This document shows, one piece after another, positions 1 to 8,673 of a stretch of 64,000 nt of DNA. The DNA is from Dyadobacter sp. LHD-138 (GTDB lineage Bacteria; Bacteroidota; Bacteroidia; Cytophagales; Spirosomataceae). The notes under the pieces are model-generated. The model was not told where the DNA came from. It saw nothing but the letters and a program-made list of their open reading frames with translations, and did no database searches. Positions within the stretch are counted from its first letter, which is position 1. Each line of letters opens with the position of its first letter. A program made the translations under genes and the position numbers. Location of the stretch: positions 62,001 to 126,000 of the forward strand of contig NZ_JAVFVU010000022.1 in NCBI RefSeq assembly GCF_030929615.1, given 5' to 3'.

Positions 1-25
1 TATCTCGGCTTTTGACCTGTTCTAG
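1..25 (+). CDS. nrdB: Ribonucleotide reductase beta subunit, last residues (partial)
   Basis: Reading from base 2, the frame gives I-S-A-F-D-L-F and a TAG stop at 23-25. The short acidic/aromatic tail resembles the C-terminal peptide with which class I beta subunits dock on the alpha subunit (E. coli NrdB ends in a similar LSNFQL-like tail). The alpha subunit gene starts 67 bp later on the same strand, the expected order. Only seven residues are visible, so this rests on tail similarity plus context. Confidence 0.5.
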
Positions 26-92
26 ACTTTCAAAAAAGAAATTGATCACACCGATATATAAGACATCAACAATATTTAAAGCAATACAGTAA

Positions 93-1790
93 ATGAAAAT
101 ACCTGAATTGGATCTGCTGGAAGGTGTAACCGGCCAGTATGAAATGGAAAAAATGTGGTGGAAAAATACTGAAAGTGAGCAGGTGCTTAACCGGGGGTAT
201 TTGTTGAAAGGGGAGACCGTTGAAGGCGCTATCGAGCGCGTTTGCGCGGCAGCAGCCAAACGTCTTTACCGTCCCGAACTGAAAGAAGCTTTCCAGGAAA
301 TGATCGAAAGAGGCTGGATGAGCCTTAGTTCGCCGATCTGGGCAAATATGGGCACAGAGCGCGGATTGCCAATTTCTTGTTTCAATGTGCACGTGCCTGA
401 CAATATTGAAGGGATCACGCATAAGCTGGGCGAGGTGATCATGCAAACCAAAATTGGCGGCGGAACCTCCGCATATTTTGGCGATTTACGTGCCCGCGGG
501 AGTGCCGTGACCGACAACGGAAAAAGCAGCGGAGCGGTGAGCTTTATGCGTCTTTTCGATACGGCCATGGATACGATTTCTCAGGGTGGTGTACGTCGCG
601 GTGCCTTTGCTGCTTACATGGACATCGACCATGAGGATATAGAAGAATTTTTACAGATTAAGGATATTGGTCACCCGATACAAAATCTTTTCTCAGGCGT
701 TTGCGTACCGGATTACTGGATGCAGGATATGATTGACGGGGATATGGCAAAAAGAGAAATCTGGGCCAAAATCCTGCAAAGCCGTCAGCAAAAAGGTCTT
801 CCTTACATTTTCTTTTCAGACAATGTTAACCTGAATAAACCTCAGGTTTATAAGGACAAAAACCTGCGCATCAACGCCAGCAATCTTTGTTCGGAGATTA
901 TGCTTCCGTCGTCAGAAGACGAATCATTTATTTGCTGTTTGTCGTCCATGAATTTGGAATTGTATGATGAATGGAAAGATACAGATGCAGTCAGACTGGC
1001 TATTTTCTTTTTGGATGCTGTTCTTCAGGAGTTCATTGAGAAAACAGAAGGAAATCACTTTTTGGCAAGCGCCAACCGTTTTGCGAAACGCCACCGTGCG
1101 CTTGGTTTGGGCGTGTTGGGATGGCATTCCTATTTGCAAAAGAATATGATTCCGTTTGAAGGAATGCAGGCGAAACAGCTTACAACGAAGATTTTTAAAG
1201 GAATTCAAGCCAAGGCAGAAAAAGCGACGGAAGAGCTTGCATTGATTTACGGAGAGCCTGAATTATTGAAAGGTTATGGCCGTAGAAATACGACTTTGCT
1301 TGCCATTGCGCCAACGACTTCATCGTCCGCAATTCTTGGTCAGACATCGCCTGGTATTGAACCTTTTAGCAGTAATTATTACAAAGCAGGGCTTGCGAAA
1401 GGTAATTTCATGCGGAAAAATAAGTACCTGAAAGCGCTGTTAGAGAAAAAAGGAATCGATAACGAAGAAACCTGGCGGACGATTATGCTTAACCATGGCA
1501 GCGTGCGCCACATGGAAGAGCTTACGGACGAGGAAAAAGATGTTTTCAAAACTTTCAAGGAAATCAGTCAGCTGGAAATTATTCAGCAGGCGTCCATCCG
1601 TCAGAATTATGTGGATCAGTCTCAGAGCCTTAACCTGAACATTCCATCAAATCTGCCGGTAAAGGAAGTGAACAAATTGCTTATTGAAGCATGGAAACTG
1701 GGTGTGAAAACGCTTTATTATCAGCGTAGCCAGAGCGTATCCAAGGAGCTGGTTACAAGTCTGGTATCCTGTTCATCTTGTGAGTCATAA
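93..1790 (+). CDS. nrdA: Ribonucleoside-diphosphate reductase, alpha (large) subunit
   Basis: Large subunit of a class I ribonucleotide reductase, which reduces ribonucleoside diphosphates to deoxy forms in the cytoplasm with a radical-bearing beta subunit. All catalytic elements are visible: C96 in ISCFNV, the N264-L-C266-S-E268 active-site loop, the second redox cysteine at C281/C282 in CCLSSMNL, the radical-transfer pair Y542-Y543 in TLYYQRSQS, and the C-terminal shuttle cysteines C560 and C563. At 565 aa it is much shorter than E. coli NrdA (about 760 aa) because it starts almost directly in the catalytic region and lacks the N-terminal ATP-cone. In many Bacteroidota the ATP-cone sits on NrdB instead, which probably holds here. 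ATG start, followed by a strong hairpin. Confidence 0.95.
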   Translation: MKIPELDLLEGVTGQYEMEKMWWKNTESEQVLNRGYLLKGETVEGAIERVCAAAAKRLYRPELKEAFQEMIERGWMSLSSPIWANMGTERGLPISCFNVHVPDNIEGITHKLGEVIMQTKIGGGTSAYFGDLRARGSAVTDNGKSSGAVSFMRLFDTAMDTISQGGVRRGAFAAYMDIDHEDIEEFLQIKDIGHPIQNLFSGVCVPDYWMQDMIDGDMAKREIWAKILQSRQQKGLPYIFFSDNVNLNKPQVYKDKNLRINASNLCSEIMLPSSEDESFICCLSSMNLELYDEWKDTDAVRLAIFFLDAVLQEFIEKTEGNHFLASANRFAKRHRALGLGVLGWHSYLQKNMIPFEGMQAKQLTTKIFKGIQAKAEKATEELALIYGEPELLKGYGRRNTTLLAIAPTTSSSAILGQTSPGIEPFSSNYYKAGLAKGNFMRKNKYLKALLEKKGIDNEETWRTIMLNHGSVRHMEELTDEEKDVFKTFKEISQLEIIQQASIRQNYVDQSQSLNLNIPSNLPVKEVNKLLIEAWKLGVKTLYYQRSQSVSKELVTSLVSCSSCES

Positions 1791-1800
1791 ATAGAAAATT

Positions 1801-1840
1801 ACCCGGATCTTAAAAGAATAACTTCGAGATCCGGGTATTT
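1801..1840 (+). terminator. Intrinsic terminator after nrdA
   Basis: Perfect 10-bp inverted repeat ACCCGGATCT (1801-1810) / AGATCCGGGT (1827-1836), followed by ATTTTTATT. It lies 10 bp after the nrdA stop and 37 bp from the end of the convergent oxidoreductase gene; A-rich sequence on the other side suggests it may act in both directions. Confidence 0.85.
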
Positions 1841-1873
1841 TTATTAGATAGAATAATTACGATAGCTTCTTAA

Positions 1874-3217
1874 TCAGACAACCGGTTTCCAGCCGTTTTC
1901 ATACTCCCGTGACCAGAGTTTCTGCGCTTCTTTGTCGCCGATGATATGACCATTTTGGGGATCGATTTTAAGGTCCCGGCCAACTCGCCATGCGATATTT
2001 CCGAGTTGCATCGCTACGACGCTTTTGTAACCCAGTTCAACGTCACAATTTGGCTTCCTGTTATTTTTTATCGCATCAAGAAAATCCATCACGTGCAGAT
2101 TATCCATGCCCAAACTTGGGCTGGCTGTATTGCGGCCCTGCATGTCGCCTTCTTCCACGGATTTAACTTCTTTAATCAGCTTTCCGTCCAGGTCATAAAC
2201 TTTATAGCTGTCGCCGCCGGTATCAAGACTCCCGTTTTCTCCGTAAAAAATAATGCCTCTGTCCTGTCCTTCAATTTTTCTGCCGTTTGAGCTTCTGGAC
2301 TCCCATATTAGTGAAATTTTACCAGGGTAGTCCATCGCAACGATCTGTGTATCGGGCGTTTCCCAATCGTCCCTGAATTGGTAGCGTCCGCCAATAGAAC
2401 TGACACGCGTAGGGAAGTCGACACCAAGGCCCCAGCGCGCCACATCCACTTCATGCGTTCCGTTGTTGAGCGCTTCCCCTGTTCCCCAATGCCAGAACCA
2501 GTGCCAGTCATAATGAATCAAGCCTTCTTTATAGGGCATTCGGGGCGCCGGGCCCTGCCATAATTCATAGTCCAGCCACGACGGCACTGTGCCGGGTTTA
2601 AGGAAAGTTGCCTTGCGTTTATTGGTATACCAGGTTTTTGCAAGATATACACGACCTATAATTTCTTTGTGCAATTGATTAATACCTTCCGTCAAAACCG
2701 GTGCAGACCTGCGCTGGGCACCCATTTGCACCACCCGTTTGTATTTGCGTGCGGCCTCGACCGCCATTTCTCCCTCTCTGGGATTGTGGCTCAAAGGTTT
2801 TTCAACATACACATGTTTTCCGGCCTGACAACCCATAATGGTCAACGGTGCATGCCAGTGATCCGGTGTGGCAATGTAGATGGCATCAATGGACTTATCT
2901 TCAAGCACTTTGCGGCAGTCCTTTTCAGGTTTAGGGGTTTGTACCTGTTTGGCATCCATAATCGTCTTTATTGCCTTCGGAATTGCTCGCTCGTCGACAT
3001 CACAAACGATGCCTACTTCGGTATTTTTCTGGCTTGCAAAGGTGCCGCCCATGCTATTTCCGCGACTGTTAACGCCGATTGTAGCAACGCGGATCAGTTC
3101 ATTAGCACCGATGATTCGGTTATAACTTTTTGCACTAAATCCGAATGCCGAATTGCCAACTGCCACGCCCACCGAAGCGGCGGTCACATTTTTTAGGAAG
3201 CTCCTTCTGCCTTGCAT
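1874..3217 (-). CDS. Gfo/Idh/MocA family oxidoreductase, exported
   Basis: NAD(P)-dependent oxidoreductase of the Gfo/Idh/MocA family, 447 aa, probably acting on a sugar or sugar derivative in the periplasm. The N-terminus reads GRRSFLK followed by a hydrophobic stretch, a twin-arginine-type leader. A Rossmann region starts near residue 42 (VATIGVNSRGNS), followed by the family signature ATPDHWHAP and the EKPLSHNP segment with its catalytic lysine near residue 140. The C-terminal alpha/beta domain includes WHWFWHWGTGEALNNGTHE. It stands alone between convergent nrdA and a short unassigned stretch. Exact substrate cannot be read from the sequence. Unlike the protein at 23735, it has no DxxTGAT motif. 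Confidence 0.92.
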   Translation of the reverse strand: MQGRRSFLKNVTAASVGVAVGNSAFGFSAKSYNRIIGANELIRVATIGVNSRGNSMGGTFASQKNTEVGIVCDVDERAIPKAIKTIMDAKQVQTPKPEKDCRKVLEDKSIDAIYIATPDHWHAPLTIMGCQAGKHVYVEKPLSHNPREGEMAVEAARKYKRVVQMGAQRRSAPVLTEGINQLHKEIIGRVYLAKTWYTNKRKATFLKPGTVPSWLDYELWQGPAPRMPYKEGLIHYDWHWFWHWGTGEALNNGTHEVDVARWGLGVDFPTRVSSIGGRYQFRDDWETPDTQIVAMDYPGKISLIWESRSSNGRKIEGQDRGIIFYGENGSLDTGGDSYKVYDLDGKLIKEVKSVEEGDMQGRNTASPSLGMDNLHVMDFLDAIKNNRKPNCDVELGYKSVVAMQLGNIAWRVGRDLKIDPQNGHIIGDKEAQKLWSREYENGWKPVV

Positions 3218-3510
3218 AAAATGTTAAATTATATTGTTGTGGATTCCTGTATTTTTAAATTTATTCGGGCCCAGAAGGATGATAGTTGCCGTTATCATAG
3301 CCTCCCTATACGGGTTAAAACCAGTACTGCTATTGAAAGGCCGGAACGTGCGGATTATACCGTACTGTACCGGAATCAGAAAGTTGGTCTGCAAGATCGG
3401 CCTATAAGGCGTTTTGATTGCAAAGGGATGGAAGTTTACTCCAAGAAACCGTAGTGCTGGAGGTCGCTAATCTCTTAGTGGACTTGATAGGTAGTCAACA
3501 ATTGCCGCAT
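3218..3510. other. Intergenic stretch, no gene recognised
   Basis: An 80-codon plus-strand frame (3212-3454) overlaps the start of the oxidoreductase, has no recognisable domain, no hydrophobic segment and no homologue that I know. I see no strong hairpin. This should contain the promoter of the oxidoreductase at its left end. Confidence 0.4.
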
Positions 3511-3717
3511 CTAAATCCAATCTGTTTCTGTCAGGGTAAAAATTTCGTCGACTGTTGTCTGGAAGACGAAAGCGATCTTTAAGGCAAGTAGCGTTGACGG
3601 AACAAACTTTCCAATCTCGATCGAATTAATCGTTTGCCTTGAAACACCTACGCGGTTTGCCAATTCCGCTTGCGTTAAATTCTGTTTTGCCCGTTCGACT
3701 TTGAGGGAATTTTTCAT
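3511..3717 (-). CDS. Small XRE/YozG-type helix-turn-helix regulator
   Basis: A 68-residue DNA-binding protein consisting of little more than a Cro/C1-type helix-turn-helix: NLTQAELANRVGVSRQTINS at about residues 13-32, then EIGKFVPSTLLALKIA and the DEIF ending typical of the small YozG/XRE group. I place the start at the ATG at 3717 (MKNSLK) because the longer frame merely runs into the end of the upstream gene. It lies 10 bp after the membrane protein gene and is almost certainly co-transcribed with it. Regulators of this group usually control their own operon; a repeated sequence upstream of the pair (4086-4142) is a plausible binding site. Confidence 0.88.
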   Translation of the reverse strand: MKNSLKVERAKQNLTQAELANRVGVSRQTINSIEIGKFVPSTLLALKIAFVFQTTVDEIFTLTETDWI

Positions 3718-3727
3718 TTTCAGAGCG

Positions 3728-4069
3728 CTATTCCCAAGAAAGGTATAATCGTAAATAGTAAATACAGATAGCCAAAGCAAATACCAGTATGAGGAAGTGG
3801 TTTATATCAATCAGCTGGAAGGGAAATGCCTGATGTTCATAAAGATTTGTACTAATCAACTTGAATCCGTACCCTACAATCAGTGCAATATAGGCAGAAG
3901 AAGATTTTAAAATTTTCACCCGTTCATCTTCTATTTTTTCTTTGCTCACAAATATCATAAAAAGCCCCGCCAGTAAAGGTATTTCAGAGCCTTTTGACTG
4001 GTCATTAAAAAATATCGCTACACCGAAGAGGGTAAATAATACAGCCAGAAACTTAAAAATCTTATGCAT
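3728..4069 (-). CDS. Small integral membrane protein, unknown function
   Basis: A 113-residue protein with four likely membrane segments: about residues 4-22, 32-43, 58-73 and 88-108, separated by a short charged loop (SKEKIEDERVK). I do not recognise a specific family. The gene arrangement, a small multi-helix membrane protein followed directly by a short XRE/YozG regulator, is common in Bacteroidota and Firmicutes, and the pair probably forms one transcript controlled by the repeats upstream. Its function is not readable; a membrane-stress or transport-accessory role would be guesswork. Confidence 0.75.
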   Translation of the reverse strand: MHKIFKFLAVLFTLFGVAIFFNDQSKGSEIPLLAGLFMIFVSKEKIEDERVKILKSSSAYIALIVGYGFKLISTNLYEHQAFPFQLIDINHFLILVFALAICIYYLRLYLSWE

Positions 4070-4085
4070 AGTAATGTAAGTTTAA

Positions 4086-4142
4086 TTGTCTAAAAGTACA
4101 TTTAATTTATCTAAAAGACAAGAATACTTGACTTTTAGATAA
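4086..4142 (-). promoter_or_regulatory. Three copies of TTRTCTAAAAG, putative operator of the XRE regulator
   Basis: TTGTCTAAAAGT at 4086-4097 and TTATCTAAAAGA at 4107-4118 lie in direct orientation, and GACTTTTAGATAA at 4130-4142 is the inverse of TTATCTAAAAGTC. Copies two and three form an inverted repeat with 11-bp arms (4107-4117 / 4132-4142). The cluster ends 17 bp before the ATG of the membrane protein, where a repressor binding site or core promoter is expected. Confidence 0.6.
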
Positions 4143-4828
4143 GCCTGTTGTTGAATATCCAATGGTGGCCGTGAAGGACCTTTCCCTTCTGCTATTGCCG
4201 GGCATACCGGTTTTATCCGGCTGGCTGATCCTTGCTTTGCAATTCTCGCATGGTATTAACGGGTGCCTGGCTTGAGACGGCCAAGGAATTAGACAGCCAG
4301 ATAGGAGCTACAGCCGGCTTTCAGGGAAGTCGTTTTGAAAACTTAGCAATAAAAAAGGCGGCCATTTCGGCCGCCTTAGTAATCTACAACAAAGAGCGGG
4401 CGCAAGTTTGCAATTGCATCTTTGTGGTCAATGACCAATCTATACAGGAGTAACCCCGATATTTGCATTGAATTCATTCTTTTAATTTATGGAAAACAGC
4501 AAGTTTAAGTACATGCAACAGGATTAGCTCCTGCGGTCCATAAAATGGCTCCGATAAAAGAATAAAATGATTACGGCAGCTAAAGTAAGGTAAAATGTTG
4601 AAAGTCTGTAGAGATCGCTGCATGAATCCAATCTTTTATCTCGAAAACATTTAGCCTCCGGGTTAACTTTTTTCTGTAAATGCCTGAGCTGAAATGAGTA
4701 AGGAAATTCGATTTAAAATAATGATCCCAAGGGATACAAATGAAAAATTATTGACTAAATTGCTGGCGATATACAATATAATTATATATTAAAATACAGG
4801 AAATTACCAGCAATTTAAGTGTAGCGGG
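4143..4828. other. Long intergenic region with no convincing gene
   Basis: Nearly 700 bp separates the divergent control region from the MutS-like gene. A 73-codon plus-strand frame (4232-4453) has no recognisable domain and reads through a perfect hairpin, so I do not accept it as a gene. The right half is AT-rich and should include the promoter of the MutS-like gene. The hairpin at 4351-4377 is listed separately. Confidence 0.5.
4351..4377 (-). terminator. Orphan terminator-like hairpin, minus orientation
   Basis: Perfect 9-bp stem AAGGCGGCC (4355-4363) / GGCCGCCTT (4369-4377) with a 5-nt loop. On the minus strand the stem is followed by a run of T (complement of A4351-A4356), the layout of an intrinsic terminator. 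No minus-strand gene is visible to its right before the plus-strand gene at 4829. Confidence 0.6.
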
Positions 4829-6652
4829 ATGCATATTTATCAGGATAAAATTCAGAAGTATAAGCAGGAAATTATTAAGCTGGACGAGGTTTTAAAGCGT
4901 CTTTCGACACTCAGGCTGCTTGCCTTCCTTGTCCCGATCGTTCTTATCATTATTTTGGCCAATGCAAAGCTGATCGTTCTGGTGTTGATTTTTATCATGA
5001 TTTGGCTCGTTGGTTTTGGCGCGATACTCGCGCTTTATCAGCAGACTGCATCGTTAAGGCGAAATCTTACGTTTTTATTGGAAATCAATGAACAGGAGAT
5101 TTTAAGGGCTGAGAACAAGTTATCGGTTTTTCCAACAGGACAATCCTTCAACAGACGTGACCATGCCTATGTTTCAGATTTTGACATATTCGGCTCTCAT
5201 TCGCTTTTTCAACTGATTAATCGGGCGACAACGGAATCCGGCCGTGTATTATTGGCGGAATGGCTCTCGGGGCCTGCGTCCAAAAATGTGATCCTGGAAA
5301 GGCAGCGGGCTATTGCGGAGCTGGCTCCTAAATTCGACTGGCGCCAGAATTTTCAGGCGGCCGGAATGCCTTATCAGAATGCCGCCGGTGATTATAATAA
5401 ACTGCTGACCTGGGTAGAAGAGCCGGTTATACTATTGCCGGATAAATACAAGTATCTGACCGTGAGTATTTTGTTGTCGACGGCCTCGGCATTGGCCATG
5501 GTGTATTTTTTTTATATTTTTTCGGTGGCTTCCATTATTCCGTTGCTGGCCGTTTTGATTTTTAACTCGTATTATTTAAAGCGGGTCCGGCCCGTTGCAG
5601 AAGAAATTATTGACAGCACCCAGGCCAATATTCAGATCTTGGGCGGATATCAGTCGCTGATCGCTCAAATTGAATCTGAGAAATTTGACTCGGAAATATT
5701 ACAACGGCTTCAGTCGGCCTTTTACCAGGAGCATTACTCGGCTGCCGGTGAAATTAACAACCTCAGAAAGATACTGGAGATATTTCAGCAAAAAGGGACG
5801 AAGCGATCAATTGGTAAAAATGACTTTTATAATCTTCTTAATAAATTCTTCCTTTTTGATATTCACCTGATTATCCGCACTGAAAAATGGAAGGTTAAAA
5901 ACAGGTCCAATCTCCGACACTGGGCTTCTTCGGTCAGTGAATTTGAGGTATTATCTAGTCTGGCGGGTTTTTATCATACGAATCCTTCCTATCACTTCCC
6001 TGAAATTGAAGAGGGGGTTTATGTGATTGATTTCGAAAGGGTAGGGCATCCTTTGTTAAACCCGGAGACGAGGGTTTACAATGATTTTAGCTTGAATGGT
6101 CGGGGCGCCATCACGATGATAACCGGCTCGAACATGGCCGGGAAAAGTACTTTTCAAAGAACGATAGGCATAAATCTGGTGCTGGCTTTAATGGGTGCGC
6201 CATGCTGTGCAAAGTCCGCGCGTGTGTCACCGATGAAAATATTCACGAGTATGCGGACCCAGGATAATCTGGAAGAAGGTGTTTCGTCCTTTTATGCCGA
6301 ATTGAAAAGAATAGAACAGCTTTTGAAACTGATCGAAAGCGGTGAAGCCATATTCTTTCTTCTGGATGAAATGTTTAAGGGAACAAATTCTCAGGATCGC
6401 TACAAAGGAGGGGCGTCGCTGATCAAACAGCTCAATGAACTTAATGCTTTTGGTATTATTTCAACCCATGATTTAGAGCTGGCCCATCTTACCGCAAAAC
6501 ACATGACGATCGCCAATTTTAGCTTTAACAGCGAAATTCGGGAAAGTGAAATAATTTTCAGCTACAAGCTTACCCCGGGTATTTGTAAGGATTTTAATGC
6601 GAGTGAGTTGATGAAGCGAAGCGGGATAAAGATTCTTGCTGATCTTGCCTGA
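4829..6652 (+). CDS. MutS-family ATPase with N-terminal membrane segments
   Basis: A 607-residue protein whose C-terminal third is the ATPase domain of the MutS family: Walker A GSNMAGKST at residues 433-441, a signature region MRTQDNLEEGVSSFYAELKR, Walker B LLDEMFKGTN with D513-E514, and the STHDLEL switch histidine. The mismatch-recognition domain I of true MutS is absent. Instead, two pairs of hydrophobic segments occur near residues 29-71 and 208-248, so the protein is probably membrane-associated. This matches the short MutS-like group common in Bacteroidota, whose role is unknown; it should not be annotated as mismatch repair MutS. Single gene, 156 bp before the next one. Confidence 0.9.
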   Translation: MHIYQDKIQKYKQEIIKLDEVLKRLSTLRLLAFLVPIVLIIILANAKLIVLVLIFIMIWLVGFGAILALYQQTASLRRNLTFLLEINEQEILRAENKLSVFPTGQSFNRRDHAYVSDFDIFGSHSLFQLINRATTESGRVLLAEWLSGPASKNVILERQRAIAELAPKFDWRQNFQAAGMPYQNAAGDYNKLLTWVEEPVILLPDKYKYLTVSILLSTASALAMVYFFYIFSVASIIPLLAVLIFNSYYLKRVRPVAEEIIDSTQANIQILGGYQSLIAQIESEKFDSEILQRLQSAFYQEHYSAAGEINNLRKILEIFQQKGTKRSIGKNDFYNLLNKFFLFDIHLIIRTEKWKVKNRSNLRHWASSVSEFEVLSSLAGFYHTNPSYHFPEIEEGVYVIDFERVGHPLLNPETRVYNDFSLNGRGAITMITGSNMAGKSTFQRTIGINLVLALMGAPCCAKSARVSPMKIFTSMRTQDNLEEGVSSFYAELKRIEQLLKLIESGEAIFFLLDEMFKGTNSQDRYKGGASLIKQLNELNAFGIISTHDLELAHLTAKHMTIANFSFNSEIRESEIIFSYKLTPGICKDFNASELMKRSGIKILADLA

Positions 6653-6807
6653 ATGGACGTGTGAAATAACCGATCAGGATAAAATCTGTAAATAATTGAT
6701 TAAAACCCGCTGCATTTTCGGGTTGGTGATCCGTTATTTTTGATAGATAAGGCACTGGTTTAATGGCTTACATCCTTATCTTTCTAAATCCTGACAAAAT
6801 TTCTGCA

Positions 6808-8595
6808 ATGAATCACAACGAAAAGTTTACATCCATTCTGTTGCTGCTGGTCCTTTTTCTGGGAAAAAACGTGACGTTTGCCCAAAATCCAGGCAAGGAT
6901 TTTAATCTCTACGAACAGACGAGCGAAACCGCCGGGCTTGTCATCCAGTATGCTCAGGATATCCGGGCGGTCCGGTATTTTTATTCACCCATGTCACAAA
7001 GCAGAGGCTATGGCGGAAACAGTGATGTTTTAAACGCACCGGAACAGCGGAAAAGATTGGGAGAAATTGATAACCAGTATTTGCAAAAGCTGGCCGCGCT
7101 GAATTTTAACGCCATGAGCGTTTATGGCAAAGTGGATTACATTCTCCTGAAAAGCCGGATTGAAGACCATAAACTGACCTTGACACTGGAAGAAAAAGAG
7201 TATGCCCAGATTGAAAAACACATTCCTTTTGCGGGTAAAATTTACGACCTCGAAAAAAGCAGGCGAAGAGGTGCAACGATGAATGGGGAGCAGGTTGCCG
7301 GTTCGCTGAACGAAATAGCAAAAGAAGTGAAAACAGCTGCGGATGCTTTTAAAAAGCTGGAATCGATCGATATGTCCCTCGCAAGACGCGGAGAAGAAGC
7401 CGTGCAGGGTGTTCAGTCCCGGTTGAAAAGCACGTTTGAGTTTTACAATGGTTATGATCCCTTGTTTACCTGGTGGGTCCCGAAGCCGTACAAATCGCTG
7501 GACAGTACCTTACAGGCTTATGCCAAGCTGATCAGAAGCAAAGGGAAATTACAGACAACACAAAAGGAAGATATCAGTGGCATAAAGGGCGTGCCTATCG
7601 GGAAGGAAGAGCTGATCCGGCAGCTTGGCACGGAGATGATCAGTTATTCTCCGGATGAACTGATCGCTCTGGCAAACAAAGAATTTGCCTGGTGCGACAA
7701 AGAACTGCTGAAAGCATCCAATGAAATGGGTTTTGGCATTGAATGGAAAAAGGCGCAGGAAAAAGTAAAAAACAGTTATGTTTCTGCCGGAAGTCAGCCG
7801 GAACTGATCATGAAATTGTACAATGATTCCAAAGCATTTATCCTGAAAAACAACCTGATCGATTACTCTGAGATCGCCGATGAAACCTGGGGAATGCAGA
7901 TGATGACACCGGAGCGCCAGCTGGTGAATCCGTTTTTTCTCGGGGGCAGGGATATCATCATTTCGTACCCCACCAACACCATGGCTCATGAAGATAAGCT
8001 GATGAGTATGCGGGGCAATAATCCTTATTTTTCCAGGTCAACGGTGCATCATGAACTGGTGCCGGGGCACCACCTTCAGTATTATATGAACAGCCGTTAC
8101 AAAGCATACCGGGGTGATTTTCGGACGCCTTTCTGGACGGAGGGCTGGGCTCTGTACTGGGAATTGTTATTGTATGAAAAAGGATTTGCTAAAACACCCG
8201 AAGAGCGGATTGGCATGTTGTTCTGGCGAATGCACCGTTGTGCGCGCATTATTTTTTCACTGAACTATCACCTTGGAAACTGGACGCCGCAGGAATGTAT
8301 CGATTTTCTGGTTGACCGCGTTGGACATGAGAGAGCAAATGCAGAGGGAGAAGTTCGCCGCTCGTTTGAAGGGAATTACAGCCCGCTGTATCAGGTCGCT
8401 TATCTGATCGGTGGATTGCAGATTTTTAGTCTGAAAAAAGAGCTGGTTCAAAGTGGAAAAATGACCTACAAACAATTTCATGAAGCCATTTTGAAGGAAA
8501 ATAATATGCCGATAGAAATGGTAAGGGCTACGCTTACCAAACAATCGTTGAAGCCGGATTTTAAAACCCAGTGGAAGTTTTACGATTTAAAATAG
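6808..8595 (+). CDS. DUF885 family protein, exported putative metallopeptidase
   Basis: A 595-residue secreted protein. The frame opens at 6763, but the ATG at 6808 (MNHNEKF) starts a clean signal peptide ending near VTFAQ, so I prefer it. The DUF885 hallmark HHELVPGHH at residues 414-422, followed by WTEGWALYWE, resembles a zincin-like metal-binding centre, and family members are usually described as hydrolases or peptidases, without a settled substrate. The length suits the family (550-620 aa). It stands alone and is followed by a hairpin separating it from the convergent susCD genes. Confidence 0.9.
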   Translation: MNHNEKFTSILLLLVLFLGKNVTFAQNPGKDFNLYEQTSETAGLVIQYAQDIRAVRYFYSPMSQSRGYGGNSDVLNAPEQRKRLGEIDNQYLQKLAALNFNAMSVYGKVDYILLKSRIEDHKLTLTLEEKEYAQIEKHIPFAGKIYDLEKSRRRGATMNGEQVAGSLNEIAKEVKTAADAFKKLESIDMSLARRGEEAVQGVQSRLKSTFEFYNGYDPLFTWWVPKPYKSLDSTLQAYAKLIRSKGKLQTTQKEDISGIKGVPIGKEELIRQLGTEMISYSPDELIALANKEFAWCDKELLKASNEMGFGIEWKKAQEKVKNSYVSAGSQPELIMKLYNDSKAFILKNNLIDYSEIADETWGMQMMTPERQLVNPFFLGGRDIIISYPTNTMAHEDKLMSMRGNNPYFSRSTVHHELVPGHHLQYYMNSRYKAYRGDFRTPFWTEGWALYWELLLYEKGFAKTPEERIGMLFWRMHRCARIIFSLNYHLGNWTPQECIDFLVDRVGHERANAEGEVRRSFEGNYSPLYQVAYLIGGLQIFSLKKELVQSGKMTYKQFHEAILKENNMPIEMVRATLTKQSLKPDFKTQWKFYDLK

Positions 8596-8640
8596 CGAAA
8601 AAAATCTTGCTCACCGGACTTTTAGCCTGTGAGCAAGATT
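8596..8640 (-). terminator. Terminator between DUF885 gene and susD
   Basis: Perfect 12-bp stem AATCTTGCTCAC (8603-8614) / GTGAGCAAGATT (8629-8640), extendable inward past one mismatch. On the minus strand it is followed by a T-run (complement of A8597-A8604), so it mainly ends the susC-susD transcript, 33 bp beyond the susD stop. Confidence 0.85.
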
Positions 8641-8673
8641 GCATTACTTACTATCTATCTTAATTTAAATGGA

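Noticed and set aside
3212-3454. 80-codon plus-strand frame
   Set aside because: Overlaps the start of the oxidoreductase gene, contains no recognisable domain, signal or membrane segment, and lies where a promoter is needed.
4232-4453. 73-codon plus-strand frame
   Set aside because: Reads through a perfect 9-bp hairpin and has no domain I recognise. Kept as non-coding, though a gene relic is possible.
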